A stretch of DNA of 13,903 nt from Acidobacteriaceae bacterium (GTDB lineage Bacteria > Acidobacteriota > Terriglobia > Terriglobales > Acidobacteriaceae): assembly GCA_003151875.1 (NCBI GenBank), contig PLYW01000120.1, positions 1 through 13,903 on the forward strand, read 5' to 3'. Positions 1-7,496 of the stretch are shown piece by piece. The notes beneath the pieces were generated by a model that was not told the DNA's origin, ran no database searches, and saw nothing but the letters and a program-made list of their open reading frames with translations. Position numbers and translations under genes: made by a program. How positions within the stretch are numbered: the first letter of the stretch is position 1; each line of letters opens with the position of its first letter.

Positions 1-2
1 CA

Positions 3-1298
3 CAGAACGGCTCTACGGACCAGTCGCAGCCGTCATCGCCTGGTCCCCAGGTGGCTTACACTCATCCGGAGCAGTTGCCCCCATTGACGTTGCTGAACGA
101 AGTCACGGCGAACACTGGCATCCGGCTCAGCCTGATGACCGGAATTTTATTGAATTACAACTCGTATGGCGGCTCAGCCGGCAGTTATTGGCAGAACATG
201 GGGTTGCTGGGAGGCGGCCTCGACATAACGCAGTTTCGTCCCACTTTGATGTGGGACTTCAACTACAATGGCGGAATTTCGTCAAGCAGCCTGACGTTGC
301 CGAGTAGTTCGACTTACTTAAGCCTGCATCAGAACGCGCGCGCCAGTGTCCTCTGGCAATTGTCCCCGCACTGGCAGTTGGCGGCGAACGATGCCTACGT
401 TTACACCAACGACCCGTTCGAGCCGTACCTGACCATTGAGGGTGTGCCCACTTTTAACAATCCCAATCCCGTCACCTACATACCTCAGGCCGTCAACGAG
501 ACGAACGTGGGTTCGATGACTCTGACCTACCAGATGGGCGCACGCGATAGCCTTAATTTTACGGGGGGAGAAAGCTTTCAACGCTTTTTCAACAGTACCT
601 TGTCGGCCAACAACTCGTATACGTACTCCAGCGGAGCCAACTATCAACATGAATTCTCGGCGAGATTCTCCGCCGGCGGAGGCTACAGCTTTACCGCTCT
701 GGATTACGGACATGGATTATCGCGCTCCGGGATTCAGGGGATGGTCGGGTTCGTCACCTATCAGTTGAACCCCAGCATGTCCATAAGCGGGTTTGCCGGT
801 CCGGAGTACACCGCAAGCAAAAGCATCGTTCCCACTTTCTGTTTCCCGGGTTATGGTTGCTTTGGTTATCACGTGGTGCATCAAGCCCAGTGGAGTGCCG
901 CAGAAGGAGCGACTTTCGCCTGGTCGCGGACGCGTAACGCGGTGCGCGTAGGATTCAGGCATCAAAATTCAGATGGCGGTGGCCTCCTCGGTACGGTGCG
1001 GCTCTACCAGATTACCGGCGCCTACCGGCGTTCCCTGGCCCCGCGCTGGAATTTCACTGCCGGCATCTCCTACAACAACAGCCTGTCGATATCGCAATAC
1101 CGCCCCAACGGGTTTAATCGAGCGCTGCAAGGCATGGTGAATCTTAACCGGAATATCTCTGAGGCGTGGAATGCAACCGTGTCTTACGCCGTGATTCACA
1201 GCTATCAGAACTACTACACACCCGTGCCAGTAGCCTTACTCGCGAATGGCGTGGGAATTACGCTCCGGTACTCCTGGGGCCACTCACTGGGAAGGTGA
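3..1298 (+). CDS. Outer-membrane beta-barrel protein of exopolysaccharide locus (5' end outside window)
   Basis: The reading frame is open from base 3. A GTG at 51 could be a start, but it has no ribosome binding site, and the frame upstream of it encodes a Ser/Pro/Gln-rich linker (PSSPGPQ). The GTG is therefore more likely an internal Val, with the true start and any signal peptide left of the window. The visible ~430 residues are alternating polar/aromatic strands with short Gly/Asn/Ser turns, many Tyr and Trp, and a C-terminus GITLRYSWGHSLGR, as in outer-membrane barrels. Two cysteines (codons 264 and 270 counted from the GTG) sit close together in a probable loop. It lies 3 bases before the Wzz gene. 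By position it resembles the barrel protein associated with PEP-CTERM/exosortase EPS loci (TIGR03016-like), probably helping polymer cross the outer membrane. The family assignment is inference; the barrel nature is moderately secure. Confidence 0.75.
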   Translation, partial: QNGSTDQSQPSSPGPQVAYTHPEQLPPLTLLNEVTANTGIRLSLMTGILLNYNSYGGSAGSYWQNMGLLGGGLDITQFRPTLMWDFNYNGGISSSSLTLPSSSTYLSLHQNARASVLWQLSPHWQLAANDAYVYTNDPFEPYLTIEGVPTFNNPNPVTYIPQAVNETNVGSMTLTYQMGARDSLNFTGGESFQRFFNSTLSANNSYTYSSGANYQHEFSARFSAGGGYSFTALDYGHGLSRSGIQGMVGFVTYQLNPSMSISGFAGPEYTASKSIVPTFCFPGYGCFGYHVVHQAQWSAAEGATFAWSRTRNAVRVGFRHQNSDGGGLLGTVRLYQITGAYRRSLAPRWNFTAGISYNNSLSISQYRPNGFNRALQGMVNLNRNISEAWNATVSYAVIHSYQNYYTPVPVALLANGVGITLRYSWGHSLGR

Positions 1299-1301
1299 TT
1301 C

Positions 1302-2870
1302 ATGATGGAAGAACTTGATGATCAGAAATCAATGCAGGGTGTCGATGAATACTGGGCGATGGTTGTCCGCCGCAAGTGGTGGATTCTGGGACCGCTTTTT
1401 TTCGGATGGCTCCTGGTCTTTGCGTCAGCTTGGGTGCTTCCCGCCAAGTACTCCTCGGAAAGCGTGGTGCTGATTGAGCCCCCTAAAGTTCCGAGTAGCC
1501 TGGTGGCGCCCAACGTTCAGGTTGACTTGGCGGACCGGGTGCAAAGTGAGGAGGCGCAGGTGCTAAGCCGCACCCGCCTGCTCGATCTCATCAAGAAACT
1601 TAATCTCTATCCCAGCTCTGCCAATTCGCCTGATGACCAGGTGGAAAAGATGCGCGACGATGTCAAGTTCGAGTTGGTGCAAGCTCCTTCGCCGAACGGA
1701 AACCAGGAACTGGTGGCGTTTAAGATGTCCTATAAAGCCCCCGACCCCGCGAAGGCCCAACAAGTGAACGCCGCCTTGACTTCGTTCTTCGTTGACGAGA
1801 ACGTGCGGGCCAGCCAGGAGCAGTCGCAAGCGACCACGCATTTCCTGGATTCCCAAGTGCGGGCGCTGGGGCAGACGCTGGCCGACGACGAAGCCAGGCT
1901 GCACGCCTATGAGTCCCAGCACGAGGGATCATTGCCCCAGCAATTACAAAGCAATCTCCAGATCCTCAATGGCATTCAATCGCAGCTACAGGCCGCGCAC
2001 AACGCCCATGAGAGGGCCTTGCAGCAGCAAACGTATCTCGCCTCGCTGCAGAAACAATATGAAACGATGGGCGATTCGGTCGACATTCCCACCAGCCTGG
2101 AGAACCAACTGGAAGGCGCGCGCGCTCAATTGGCCGACCTGCGGGCCCGCTACACCGACGACCATCCCGATATCAAGAAACTGAAGGAAACCATCGCTGG
2201 TCTGGAGAAACTGAAGCAGGACTTGGGCGCCGAGGCCAAGGAGAAACTGGAGACGAATACCGCTACTGCGGCCCAGGTGCAGGCCATGACGCCGCGGGTA
2301 CAACTGCAGAACCAGATCAAGGTCAACAAAATGGAGCTGCAAACGTCCACCGAGCAAATCCAGCGTCTCGAGCAGGCTGGTCAGATGTATCAGGCCCGCC
2401 TGAATGCGACCCCGGCGGTGGAGGCCGAGATGAGCGACATGATGCGCGATTACGGCAACTTGAAAAAGGAATATCTCGATCTGCTGGCCAAGAAGCAGAC
2501 CTCCGCGCTGGCCACCAGTCTGGAGACGCAGCAACAGGGCGCACAGTTCCGCGTCATCGATCCGCCCAGTTTCCCCGACAAGGCGGTGTTTCCCGATCGC
2601 TTCAAGTTTTCCCTGGCGGCCATCGGCGCCGGCTTGGTCCTGGCCGTGTTGTTCGGCTTCGGCTCGGAAGTTCTCGATGATCGAATCCGCAACGAGCAGG
2701 CCCTCACCGACACCATCAATTTGCCAATCCTGGTGGACATTCCGGCGCTGGCGACGCCGGCGGAAATTCGCGCGGCCCGCTGGCGACCGTGGTTGGCGGT
2801 GGCGGCCACCGTGGCGGTGGTCATTCTGCTTCCGTCCGCCGTTGCTTACACCTATTTCTGGGGATCGTGA
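1302..2870 (+). CDS. Wzz/GNVR chain-length determinant (polysaccharide co-polymerase, no fused kinase)
   Basis: A 522-residue inner-membrane protein that in this family sets exopolysaccharide chain length together with a tyrosine kinase. An N-terminal TM lies at about 28-47, preceded by the cytoplasmic RRKWW. The Wzz domain follows, then a long periplasmic coiled coil (about 175-370, rich in Q, L, E and A) with the RARYTDDHPDIKKLK segment at 281-295 seen in PEP-CTERM-type chain-length proteins (TIGR03007-like). A GNVR-type segment (PAVEAEMSDMMRDYGNLKKEY) runs from 371, with a Pro-rich stretch before the second TM (420-432) and TM2 at about 436-454. Unusually there is a third hydrophobic helix at about 496-516 near the C-terminus. 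No Walker motifs occur, so the kinase is a separate gene downstream. GGAAGG (1289-1294) is a good ribosome site overlapping the upstream stop. ATG 1302 is followed directly by a second ATG (1305); either could be used. Confidence 0.9.
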   Translation: MMEELDDQKSMQGVDEYWAMVVRRKWWILGPLFFGWLLVFASAWVLPAKYSSESVVLIEPPKVPSSLVAPNVQVDLADRVQSEEAQVLSRTRLLDLIKKLNLYPSSANSPDDQVEKMRDDVKFELVQAPSPNGNQELVAFKMSYKAPDPAKAQQVNAALTSFFVDENVRASQEQSQATTHFLDSQVRALGQTLADDEARLHAYESQHEGSLPQQLQSNLQILNGIQSQLQAAHNAHERALQQQTYLASLQKQYETMGDSVDIPTSLENQLEGARAQLADLRARYTDDHPDIKKLKETIAGLEKLKQDLGAEAKEKLETNTATAAQVQAMTPRVQLQNQIKVNKMELQTSTEQIQRLEQAGQMYQARLNATPAVEAEMSDMMRDYGNLKKEYLDLLAKKQTSALATSLETQQQGAQFRVIDPPSFPDKAVFPDRFKFSLAAIGAGLVLAVLFGFGSEVLDDRIRNEQALTDTINLPILVDIPALATPAEIRAARWRPWLAVAATVAVVILLPSAVAYTYFWGS

Positions 2871-3839
2871 ATGTATAAACAATTTTTCGGGTTGACACGC
2901 AATCCCTTTGAGATTAGCCCCGACCCGTTCTTCTACCATCCGACGCCGCGCCACAATGAAGCCTTGGCCAACCTGCACTATGGGGTCGGTCGCAGGAAGG
3001 GCTTTATCGTGATCACCGGTGAGGTGGGCACGGGCAAGACATTGCTGGTCCGTTGCCTGCTAACGGAGCTGCGCAAGAACAACATCGCTTTCGGCTACGT
3101 TTTCAATCCCCTGCTGCCGGTGGTGGAGTTCTTCCAGTACATCATGGCCGACTTGGGCCTGCCCTATGCCGGGCGCACCAAGACGGAGATGCTGCTGGAC
3201 CTGAACCGCTACCTTATCCAGCGCCACGCCCGCGGCCTGATCACCGCCCTGGTGGTGGATGAGGCGCAGGCTTTGCGGCACGAACTGCTGGAGGAGATCC
3301 GGCTGTTGACCAATCTGGAGACTTCGCAGCAGAAGCTGTTGCAGATTGTTCTCCTGGGTCAGCCGGAGCTGGAAATAATGCTGGACTCTCCCGAGTTGCG
3401 GCAACTGAAGCAGCGCGTCTCGCTGCGCTGTCAACTGCAGCCGCTGGACGAAGCCCAGACCCGGGCCTATGTGCTGTCCCGCCTGGAGCGGGCTGGCGCG
3501 CTGGCGGAACCGCCGATTTTCGCCGGCCCGGCCTTGAGCAAGCTCTATGAGTATTCCGGCGGGATTCCGCGCATCATCAACAATCTTTGCGAGAACTCCA
3601 TGGTAAACGCCTTTGCCCGTGAACAGCGGACGGTGACGCCCGAGATGATCACGGAAGTGGCCGCGGATTTCCGTTTGACGGGCCCGTCCCTGCCGGAGGA
3701 GGTCCCGCTGCCCGTGGCCGCGCGTGAGGACAACGGCGAAAGCTTGCTGCGCTCGTTGTTCCGCCTGTTGCGCACCATGGACCACCAGACGTTAGAAACT
3801 GAAAAAGCCATACCCACCACTGTCGGGAGGAGAAACTAG
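2871..3839 (+). CDS. ExeA/GspA-type AAA ATPase of EPS/PEP-CTERM locus
   Basis: A 322-residue ATPase whose ATG directly follows the Wzz stop with no spacer, implying translational coupling. The N-terminus MYKQFFGLTRNPFEISPDP is the signature start of the ExeA/GspA AAA family. Walker A is GEVGTGKT (about 50-57) and Walker B VVDEAQ (128-133). LLGQPE (161-166) fits sensor 1, the Arg residues around 177-182 (RQLKQR) fit the arginine-finger region, and GGIPR (230-234) fits sensor 2. The C-terminal ~50 residues are non-conserved and charged. Unlike ExeA of type II secretion it has no TM or peptidoglycan-binding extension, matching the shorter putative secretion ATPase subfamily found in exosortase-type polysaccharide loci (TIGR03015-like). 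Its exact role there is unknown; energising or regulating assembly of the export complex is inference. Confidence 0.9.
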   Translation: MYKQFFGLTRNPFEISPDPFFYHPTPRHNEALANLHYGVGRRKGFIVITGEVGTGKTLLVRCLLTELRKNNIAFGYVFNPLLPVVEFFQYIMADLGLPYAGRTKTEMLLDLNRYLIQRHARGLITALVVDEAQALRHELLEEIRLLTNLETSQQKLLQIVLLGQPELEIMLDSPELRQLKQRVSLRCQLQPLDEAQTRAYVLSRLERAGALAEPPIFAGPALSKLYEYSGGIPRIINNLCENSMVNAFAREQRTVTPEMITEVAADFRLTGPSLPEEVPLPVAAREDNGESLLRSLFRLLRTMDHQTLETEKAIPTTVGRRN

Positions 3840-3841
3840 CC

Positions 3842-4768
3842 ATGAGTCGAGTGTACGAAGCGTTACAGAAGTCCCAAGGTGAAAATCCGAGCGCCTCGCC
3901 CTTGGTTGCAGGCCGGCCGGAAGCTTCGCCCGGCGAAGCCACGGCCACGGCTGTTGCGGCCGGCGTGCCGGTCGGCACACCTATGGATGCGACTTGGTTG
4001 AAGGTCCCTGCCGACCGTATCCTGCGCCCCACGCCAACTCCCGAACAGCGCCTGGTGGCGCTGGCGGAACCCAATAGCCAGGGAGCAGAGATGTTCCGGG
4101 TATTGGCGACCCGTCTGGCGCACATGCAGAACAAGCGGCGGCTGCAGAAGTTGCTCATCACCAGCTCCGTGGGCGACGAGGGCAAGTCGGTGGTGGCGGT
4201 CAACCTGGCTCTGACCTTGGCGCGGCGTCACGAGGCGCGCACCCTGCTGATCGAAGCCGATCTCCGCCGGCCCAGCGCCAGTCATTTGCTAACGAGTTCG
4301 TCCTTGCGCGGCATTTCGGATTGGGCTGCGGGCAAACTCTCGCTCGAAGATTCGTTGTACCAGGTCAACGATCTGCCGCTGTGGTTTCTTTCGGCCGGCC
4401 ACGGCATGGAAGAACCGCTGCCGCTTCTGGAATCGGACCGTTTCGCCAAGATGTTGGACACCATCTCGTCGACCTTCGACTGGGTGTTGCTGGATGCCAC
4501 ACCCATGTTGCCCATGGCCGACGCTACTTCGCTTTCACGCCTGTGTGATGGGGTACTGGTGGTGGTGCGCGAAGGGTTTACCCGGCGCAGGGTCCTGGAT
4601 AAGGCGCTGGAATCCATCGAGAAGCCCAAACTCCTGGGCGTGGTCTTCAACCAAGCCTCCATGTTGAACATTGATTACGACCGCTACTACGGCGGCAACC
4701 ACTCATCCGGAAAGTCGAAGAAGGAACCCAACAAGGAAACGGACAAGGTAACCGCGGCGACGGCATGA
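3842..4768 (+). CDS. BY-kinase-like (CpsD/CapB) P-loop protein, EPS-locus tyrosine autokinase
   Basis: A 308-residue cytoplasmic partner of the Wzz protein. It starts with MSRVYEALQKSQ, a common N-terminus of EPS/PEP-CTERM-locus kinases (TIGR03018-like), followed by a low-complexity Ala/Pro linker to about residue 60. Walker A is SSVGDEGKS (108-116, Lys115). Walker A' is LLIEADLRRP (136-144), with Glu138 where most BY-kinases have Asp, while Asp140 is kept. Walker B is VLLDATPMLP (215-224, Asp218). The C-terminal tail carries a short tyrosine cluster, DYDRYYGG (Tyr279, 282, 283), instead of a long Tyr-rich tail, then a Lys/Glu/Thr-rich end. A strong ribosome site, GGGAGGAG (3825-3832), lies inside the end of the ATPase gene, 9 bases from the ATG. 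The family role is phosphorylation-dependent control of polymer length. Activity with the altered Walker A' is untested. Confidence 0.88.
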   Translation: MSRVYEALQKSQGENPSASPLVAGRPEASPGEATATAVAAGVPVGTPMDATWLKVPADRILRPTPTPEQRLVALAEPNSQGAEMFRVLATRLAHMQNKRRLQKLLITSSVGDEGKSVVAVNLALTLARRHEARTLLIEADLRRPSASHLLTSSSLRGISDWAAGKLSLEDSLYQVNDLPLWFLSAGHGMEEPLPLLESDRFAKMLDTISSTFDWVLLDATPMLPMADATSLSRLCDGVLVVVREGFTRRRVLDKALESIEKPKLLGVVFNQASMLNIDYDRYYGGNHSSGKSKKEPNKETDKVTAATA

Positions 4769-6144
4769 TTCGTTTGTTCAATGCCTATTTTCCCACCCGC
4801 ACACTGTTGCTTACGGTGACCGAGGTTCTACTGGTTACTTTGGGCTTTGTGCTGGCCGTGGAATTTTGGGCGGGGACGGCCTCCGACGCCAGTATTTACC
4901 TGCTGTACGAAAACGGCCTGGGGCGGATCGGCCTGGTGGTCGCCGTCTTCCTCATCCTGATGTACTACTTCGATCTCTACGATTCGTTTGTGCTCGCCAA
5001 CCGGCGAGAGGTGATCACCCGATTGGTGGGCGTTCTGGGCTGCGCCTTCGTCGCATTGGCAGTACTTTATTACGTGTTTCCCGAGGTTAGCCTGGGTGGC
5101 AGCACCCTGTGGGTCGGGGTGGGCATTGTCGGCGTCGCGGTTCCCGCCTGGCGGCGGCTTTTTTTTGTGCTCAATCGCTCCGCTCGTTTTTCCGAGAGGG
5201 CTATCGTTTACGGCGACGGGCCCCTGGCAGAGCCGCTGATGGCGGAGATCGCCCACCGTTCCGAACTCGGTATTCGGGTCGTGGGTTTCGTCGGTCAGCA
5301 GGCGCCCACGGTCCCCGGCGTTCCCCTGTGTAATGGCAACATTGAGGAGTTGGTCCTGGAGCGGAACGTGCAACGCGTCCTGGTGACCATGGGGGACCGC
5401 CGCGGCAAACTGCAAGTGGAAGCGTTGCTCAATCTGAAAGCCCGGGGTGTGTATATCCAGGATGGGCCCGAGTACTACGAGAGCGTTACCGGCAAGATTC
5501 CGCTAGAGTCGCTGCGTCTCAGTTGGCTGCTGTTTTCGCCCGGCTTTCACGTGCGCGCCGCCCTCCGCATCTACAAACGACTGTTCTCGATCGCTCTTGG
5601 CTCGGTCGCCATCCTGTTGACTTCCCCGCTGATGCTACTGGCCGTCATCGCGATTCGTCTCGACTCGCCGGGTCCGGCGATGTTTCGCCAGAAGCGGGTT
5701 GGCGAACACGGACGTCTTTTCACCGTGTACAAGTTCCGCTCCATGTACGACGGGTCGGACAAGAAGAAGTGGAAACCGGCGGAGCACGGAGATGCGCGCG
5801 TCACGCCGGTAGGCAAGTGGCTGCGTCGCGCCCGCATCGACGAATTGCCGCAATTGTTCAATATCGTCAAAGGCGATATGGCATTCGTCGGACCGCGGCC
5901 TTTCGTTCCCGAGCAGGAAGAAGAGTGCGCACAGAAGATCCCGTTCTACAAAGAGCGTTGGCTGGTGAAGCCGGGCGCTACCGGGTGGGCGCAGATCAAC
6001 CGCGGCTACAACGCGACCCTGGAAGACAACCGCGAGAAACTGGCCTACGACCTGTTCTACATCAAGAACGTCTCCTTTGGACTCGACCTCTATATCATGT
6101 TTGCGACCGTCAAAATCCTGCTGCTGGGGAGGGGAGGACGGTAG
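4765..6144 (+). CDS. Undecaprenyl-phosphate sugar-1-phosphate transferase (WcaJ/EpsB-type initiating transferase)
   Basis: A 459-residue polyisoprenyl-phosphate hexose-1-phosphate transferase that starts the lipid-linked repeat unit at the inner membrane. The N-terminus has about four TM segments (roughly 12-34, 54-72, 87-107, 114-131), then a Rossmann-like region (143-245), then a hydrophobic membrane helix (270-298) leading into the catalytic core. Diagnostic motifs include KRLFS, SPGPAMFRQKRVG, YKFRSM, RIDELPQLFNIVKGDMAFVG (catalytic Asp359-Glu360 by analogy to PglC), GPRP, and KPGATGWAQIN. The length and layout fit the sugar transferases of PEP-CTERM EPS loci (TIGR03013-like). Its ATG overlaps the kinase stop in ATGA (4765-4768), so the two are coupled. 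The sugar transferred cannot be read from sequence. Confidence 0.92.
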   Translation: MIRLFNAYFPTRTLLLTVTEVLLVTLGFVLAVEFWAGTASDASIYLLYENGLGRIGLVVAVFLILMYYFDLYDSFVLANRREVITRLVGVLGCAFVALAVLYYVFPEVSLGGSTLWVGVGIVGVAVPAWRRLFFVLNRSARFSERAIVYGDGPLAEPLMAEIAHRSELGIRVVGFVGQQAPTVPGVPLCNGNIEELVLERNVQRVLVTMGDRRGKLQVEALLNLKARGVYIQDGPEYYESVTGKIPLESLRLSWLLFSPGFHVRAALRIYKRLFSIALGSVAILLTSPLMLLAVIAIRLDSPGPAMFRQKRVGEHGRLFTVYKFRSMYDGSDKKKWKPAEHGDARVTPVGKWLRRARIDELPQLFNIVKGDMAFVGPRPFVPEQEEECAQKIPFYKERWLVKPGATGWAQINRGYNATLEDNREKLAYDLFYIKNVSFGLDLYIMFATVKILLLGRGGR

Positions 6145-6226
6145 TTTCCTCCACGGGGCCAGACCATCCCTGCCCGGGTGCGATATCCTTGAGCAACGGC
6201 CAAGCAAGAACGCGGATGCGCACGAT

Positions 6227-6253
6227 CGCGGATTTATACCTGCTCAATCCGCG
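6227..6253. repeat. Perfect 8-bp inverted repeat (hairpin) upstream of gmd
   Basis: CGCGGATT (6227-6234) pairs perfectly with AATCCGCG (6246-6253) across an 11-base loop, in the 143-base gap between the sugar transferase and gmd. It ends 17 bases before the gmd ribosome site AAGGAG (6271-6276). No T-run follows closely, so it is a poor intrinsic terminator. An operator, attenuator stem or mRNA-processing hairpin are alternatives. Confidence 0.5.
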
Positions 6254-6287
6254 CTGCGGTGCGCGAATTTAAGGAGAGGGTTGTTCT

Positions 6288-7298
6288 ATGAAGAAGGCCT
6301 TAATCACCGGCATTTCCGGCCAGGACGGCAGCTACCTTGCCGAATACCTGCTTGAGCTCGGATACAGCGTTTACGGCATGGTGCGCCGCGAGACGGCAAC
6401 CATGCGCTGGCTCAACCCCATCCAGGACAAGATTGAGGTCCTCTATGGCGACATGCGCGACCTCGCCTCCCTGGAAGTCGCCTTTGCCAAGGCCTCCCCG
6501 GACGAAGTTTATAACCTTGCGGGTCAGGTTTTCGTCCCTACCAGTTGGCAAATTCCTGCCGAGACCTTCGATATCAATGTAGGCGGCCTGGCGCGCTTGC
6601 TGAACATCATCGAGCGCCAGAGGCCGGATACGCGCATCTATCAGGCGTCCAGTTCGGAAATGTATGGTAATCAGCACGGCTTGCGCGATGAGCAAACGGG
6701 GCTGGCTCCCACCTCCCCTTATGGAGTCTCCAAGACCGCCGCTCACCGTTTGTGTGGCGTTTACCGCGAGCGTGGAATTTTCGCGGTCGGCGGCATTCTG
6801 TTTAATCATGAGTCCCCGCGCCGCGGCCCCGAGATGGTGACCCGCAAGATCACCCTGGCGGCGGCTGATTGGGCGCAGGGCAAGAAGAGCAAGCTGAAGC
6901 TGGGCAACATGCAGGCGCGTCGCGATTGGGGATACGCCGGCGATTACGTCCGTGCCATGCACGCCATGCTGCAGCAGGAGAAGCCCAACGATTACGTGAT
7001 CGCCACCGGCGAATCGCACAGCGTTTACGAATTTGTCGTCGAAGTGCTGCGATGCCTGGATTTGGTGCCTTCCGGCCGCAACGTTGCCGAGGTGGTGAAT
7101 GAATACGTCGAAGTGGATCCCAAGCTGTTTCGCACCGGCGAGATTCATGACCTGCGGGGCGACGCCAGCCTGGCCCGGCGCTCGTTGAACTGGAACCCCG
7201 ACGTGGATTTCAAAGGCCTGGTGCGCATGATGGTTGAGTCGGACACCACAAGAACAGTTCAGGACAAAAAACCGCAGTTCGCCCAAAGCGGTGTGTGA
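6288..7298 (+). CDS. gmd: GDP-mannose 4,6-dehydratase
   Basis: A 336-residue SDR enzyme converting GDP-D-mannose to GDP-4-keto-6-deoxymannose, precursor of GDP-rhamnose, GDP-fucose or GDP-perosamine. The N-terminus ALITGISGQDGSYLAEYL carries the NADP-binding GxxGxxG (8-14). The catalytic set is SSSEMYG (121-127) with Glu124, plus YGVSK (Tyr145, Lys149). Gmd-typical motifs are ILFNHESPRRG (170-180), VTRKIT, LGNMQARRDWGYAGDYV (205-221), YVIATGESHSVYEF and FRTGEIHDLRGD. Length is normal. One oddity is LAGQVFVPTSW (77-87), where family members usually show LAAQS-V--SF. The start is supported by AAGGAGAGGG (6271-6280), 7 bases upstream. The enzyme for the next step (reductase or aminotransferase) is not in the window. 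The gene supplies sugar for the EPS repeat unit. Confidence 0.93.
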   Translation: MKKALITGISGQDGSYLAEYLLELGYSVYGMVRRETATMRWLNPIQDKIEVLYGDMRDLASLEVAFAKASPDEVYNLAGQVFVPTSWQIPAETFDINVGGLARLLNIIERQRPDTRIYQASSSEMYGNQHGLRDEQTGLAPTSPYGVSKTAAHRLCGVYRERGIFAVGGILFNHESPRRGPEMVTRKITLAAADWAQGKKSKLKLGNMQARRDWGYAGDYVRAMHAMLQQEKPNDYVIATGESHSVYEFVVEVLRCLDLVPSGRNVAEVVNEYVEVDPKLFRTGEIHDLRGDASLARRSLNWNPDVDFKGLVRMMVESDTTRTVQDKKPQFAQSGV

Positions 7299-7305
7299 GA
7301 TCAAC

Positions 7306-7434
7306 TGGTCGCGCGGGTTTTTCGAGTTTCGATTTGACGATTGGGGATCAGGGCCCGCTACTGTGCAGACAGCCTGAGCTCTCTACATGGTGAAGTACCG
7401 ATATCCGCAATGGATCGAGCAGCACCACCGGTAA
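7306..7434 (+). pseudogene. Decayed C-terminal tail of a paralogue of the downstream GT39/toroid protein
   Basis: The frame starting at 7306 reads WSRGFFEFRFDDWGSGP, then ATVQTA, a TGA stop (7375-7377), then ALYMVKYRYPQWIEQHHR and TAA (7432-7434). By hand alignment, 29 of 42 positions match residues 693-734 of the intact protein encoded at 7497-9701, and 16 of the last 18 match. The TGA replaces Trp716 (TGG). Similarity continues about 25 bases past both stop codons (TAACG...CCAAA). There is no start and no upstream domain, and homology begins only about 8 bases after the gmd stop, so this is a deletion remnant. Confidence 0.85.
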
Positions 7435-7496
7435 GGTTTAACGGCTAACCAAAATAAATAATAGCGCCTGCAACGGAAATTCTGGATAAATGAACT

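Noticed and set aside
1986..2978. Long minus-strand open frame (330 codons) opposite the Wzz gene
   Set aside because: It is Gln/Arg/Gly-rich without domain pattern, created by the coiled-coil codons of the plus-strand gene.
3060..3785. Minus-strand open frame (241 codons) opposite the ATPase gene
   Set aside because: It is Gln/Leu/Arg-rich with no motif; the plus-strand ATPase has complete Walker motifs.
5523..6272. Plus-strand open frame overlapping the sugar transferase and running into the gap before gmd
   Set aside because: It is Arg-rich and lacks motifs, and most of it lies inside the catalytic domain of the transferase in another frame. The part in the gap is too short to support a gene.
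6300..7304. Long minus-strand open frame (334 codons) opposite gmd
   Set aside because: It mirrors gmd almost exactly, has no recognisable motif and an odd composition, and the plus frame is an unmistakable Gmd. It is a GC-rich codon shadow.
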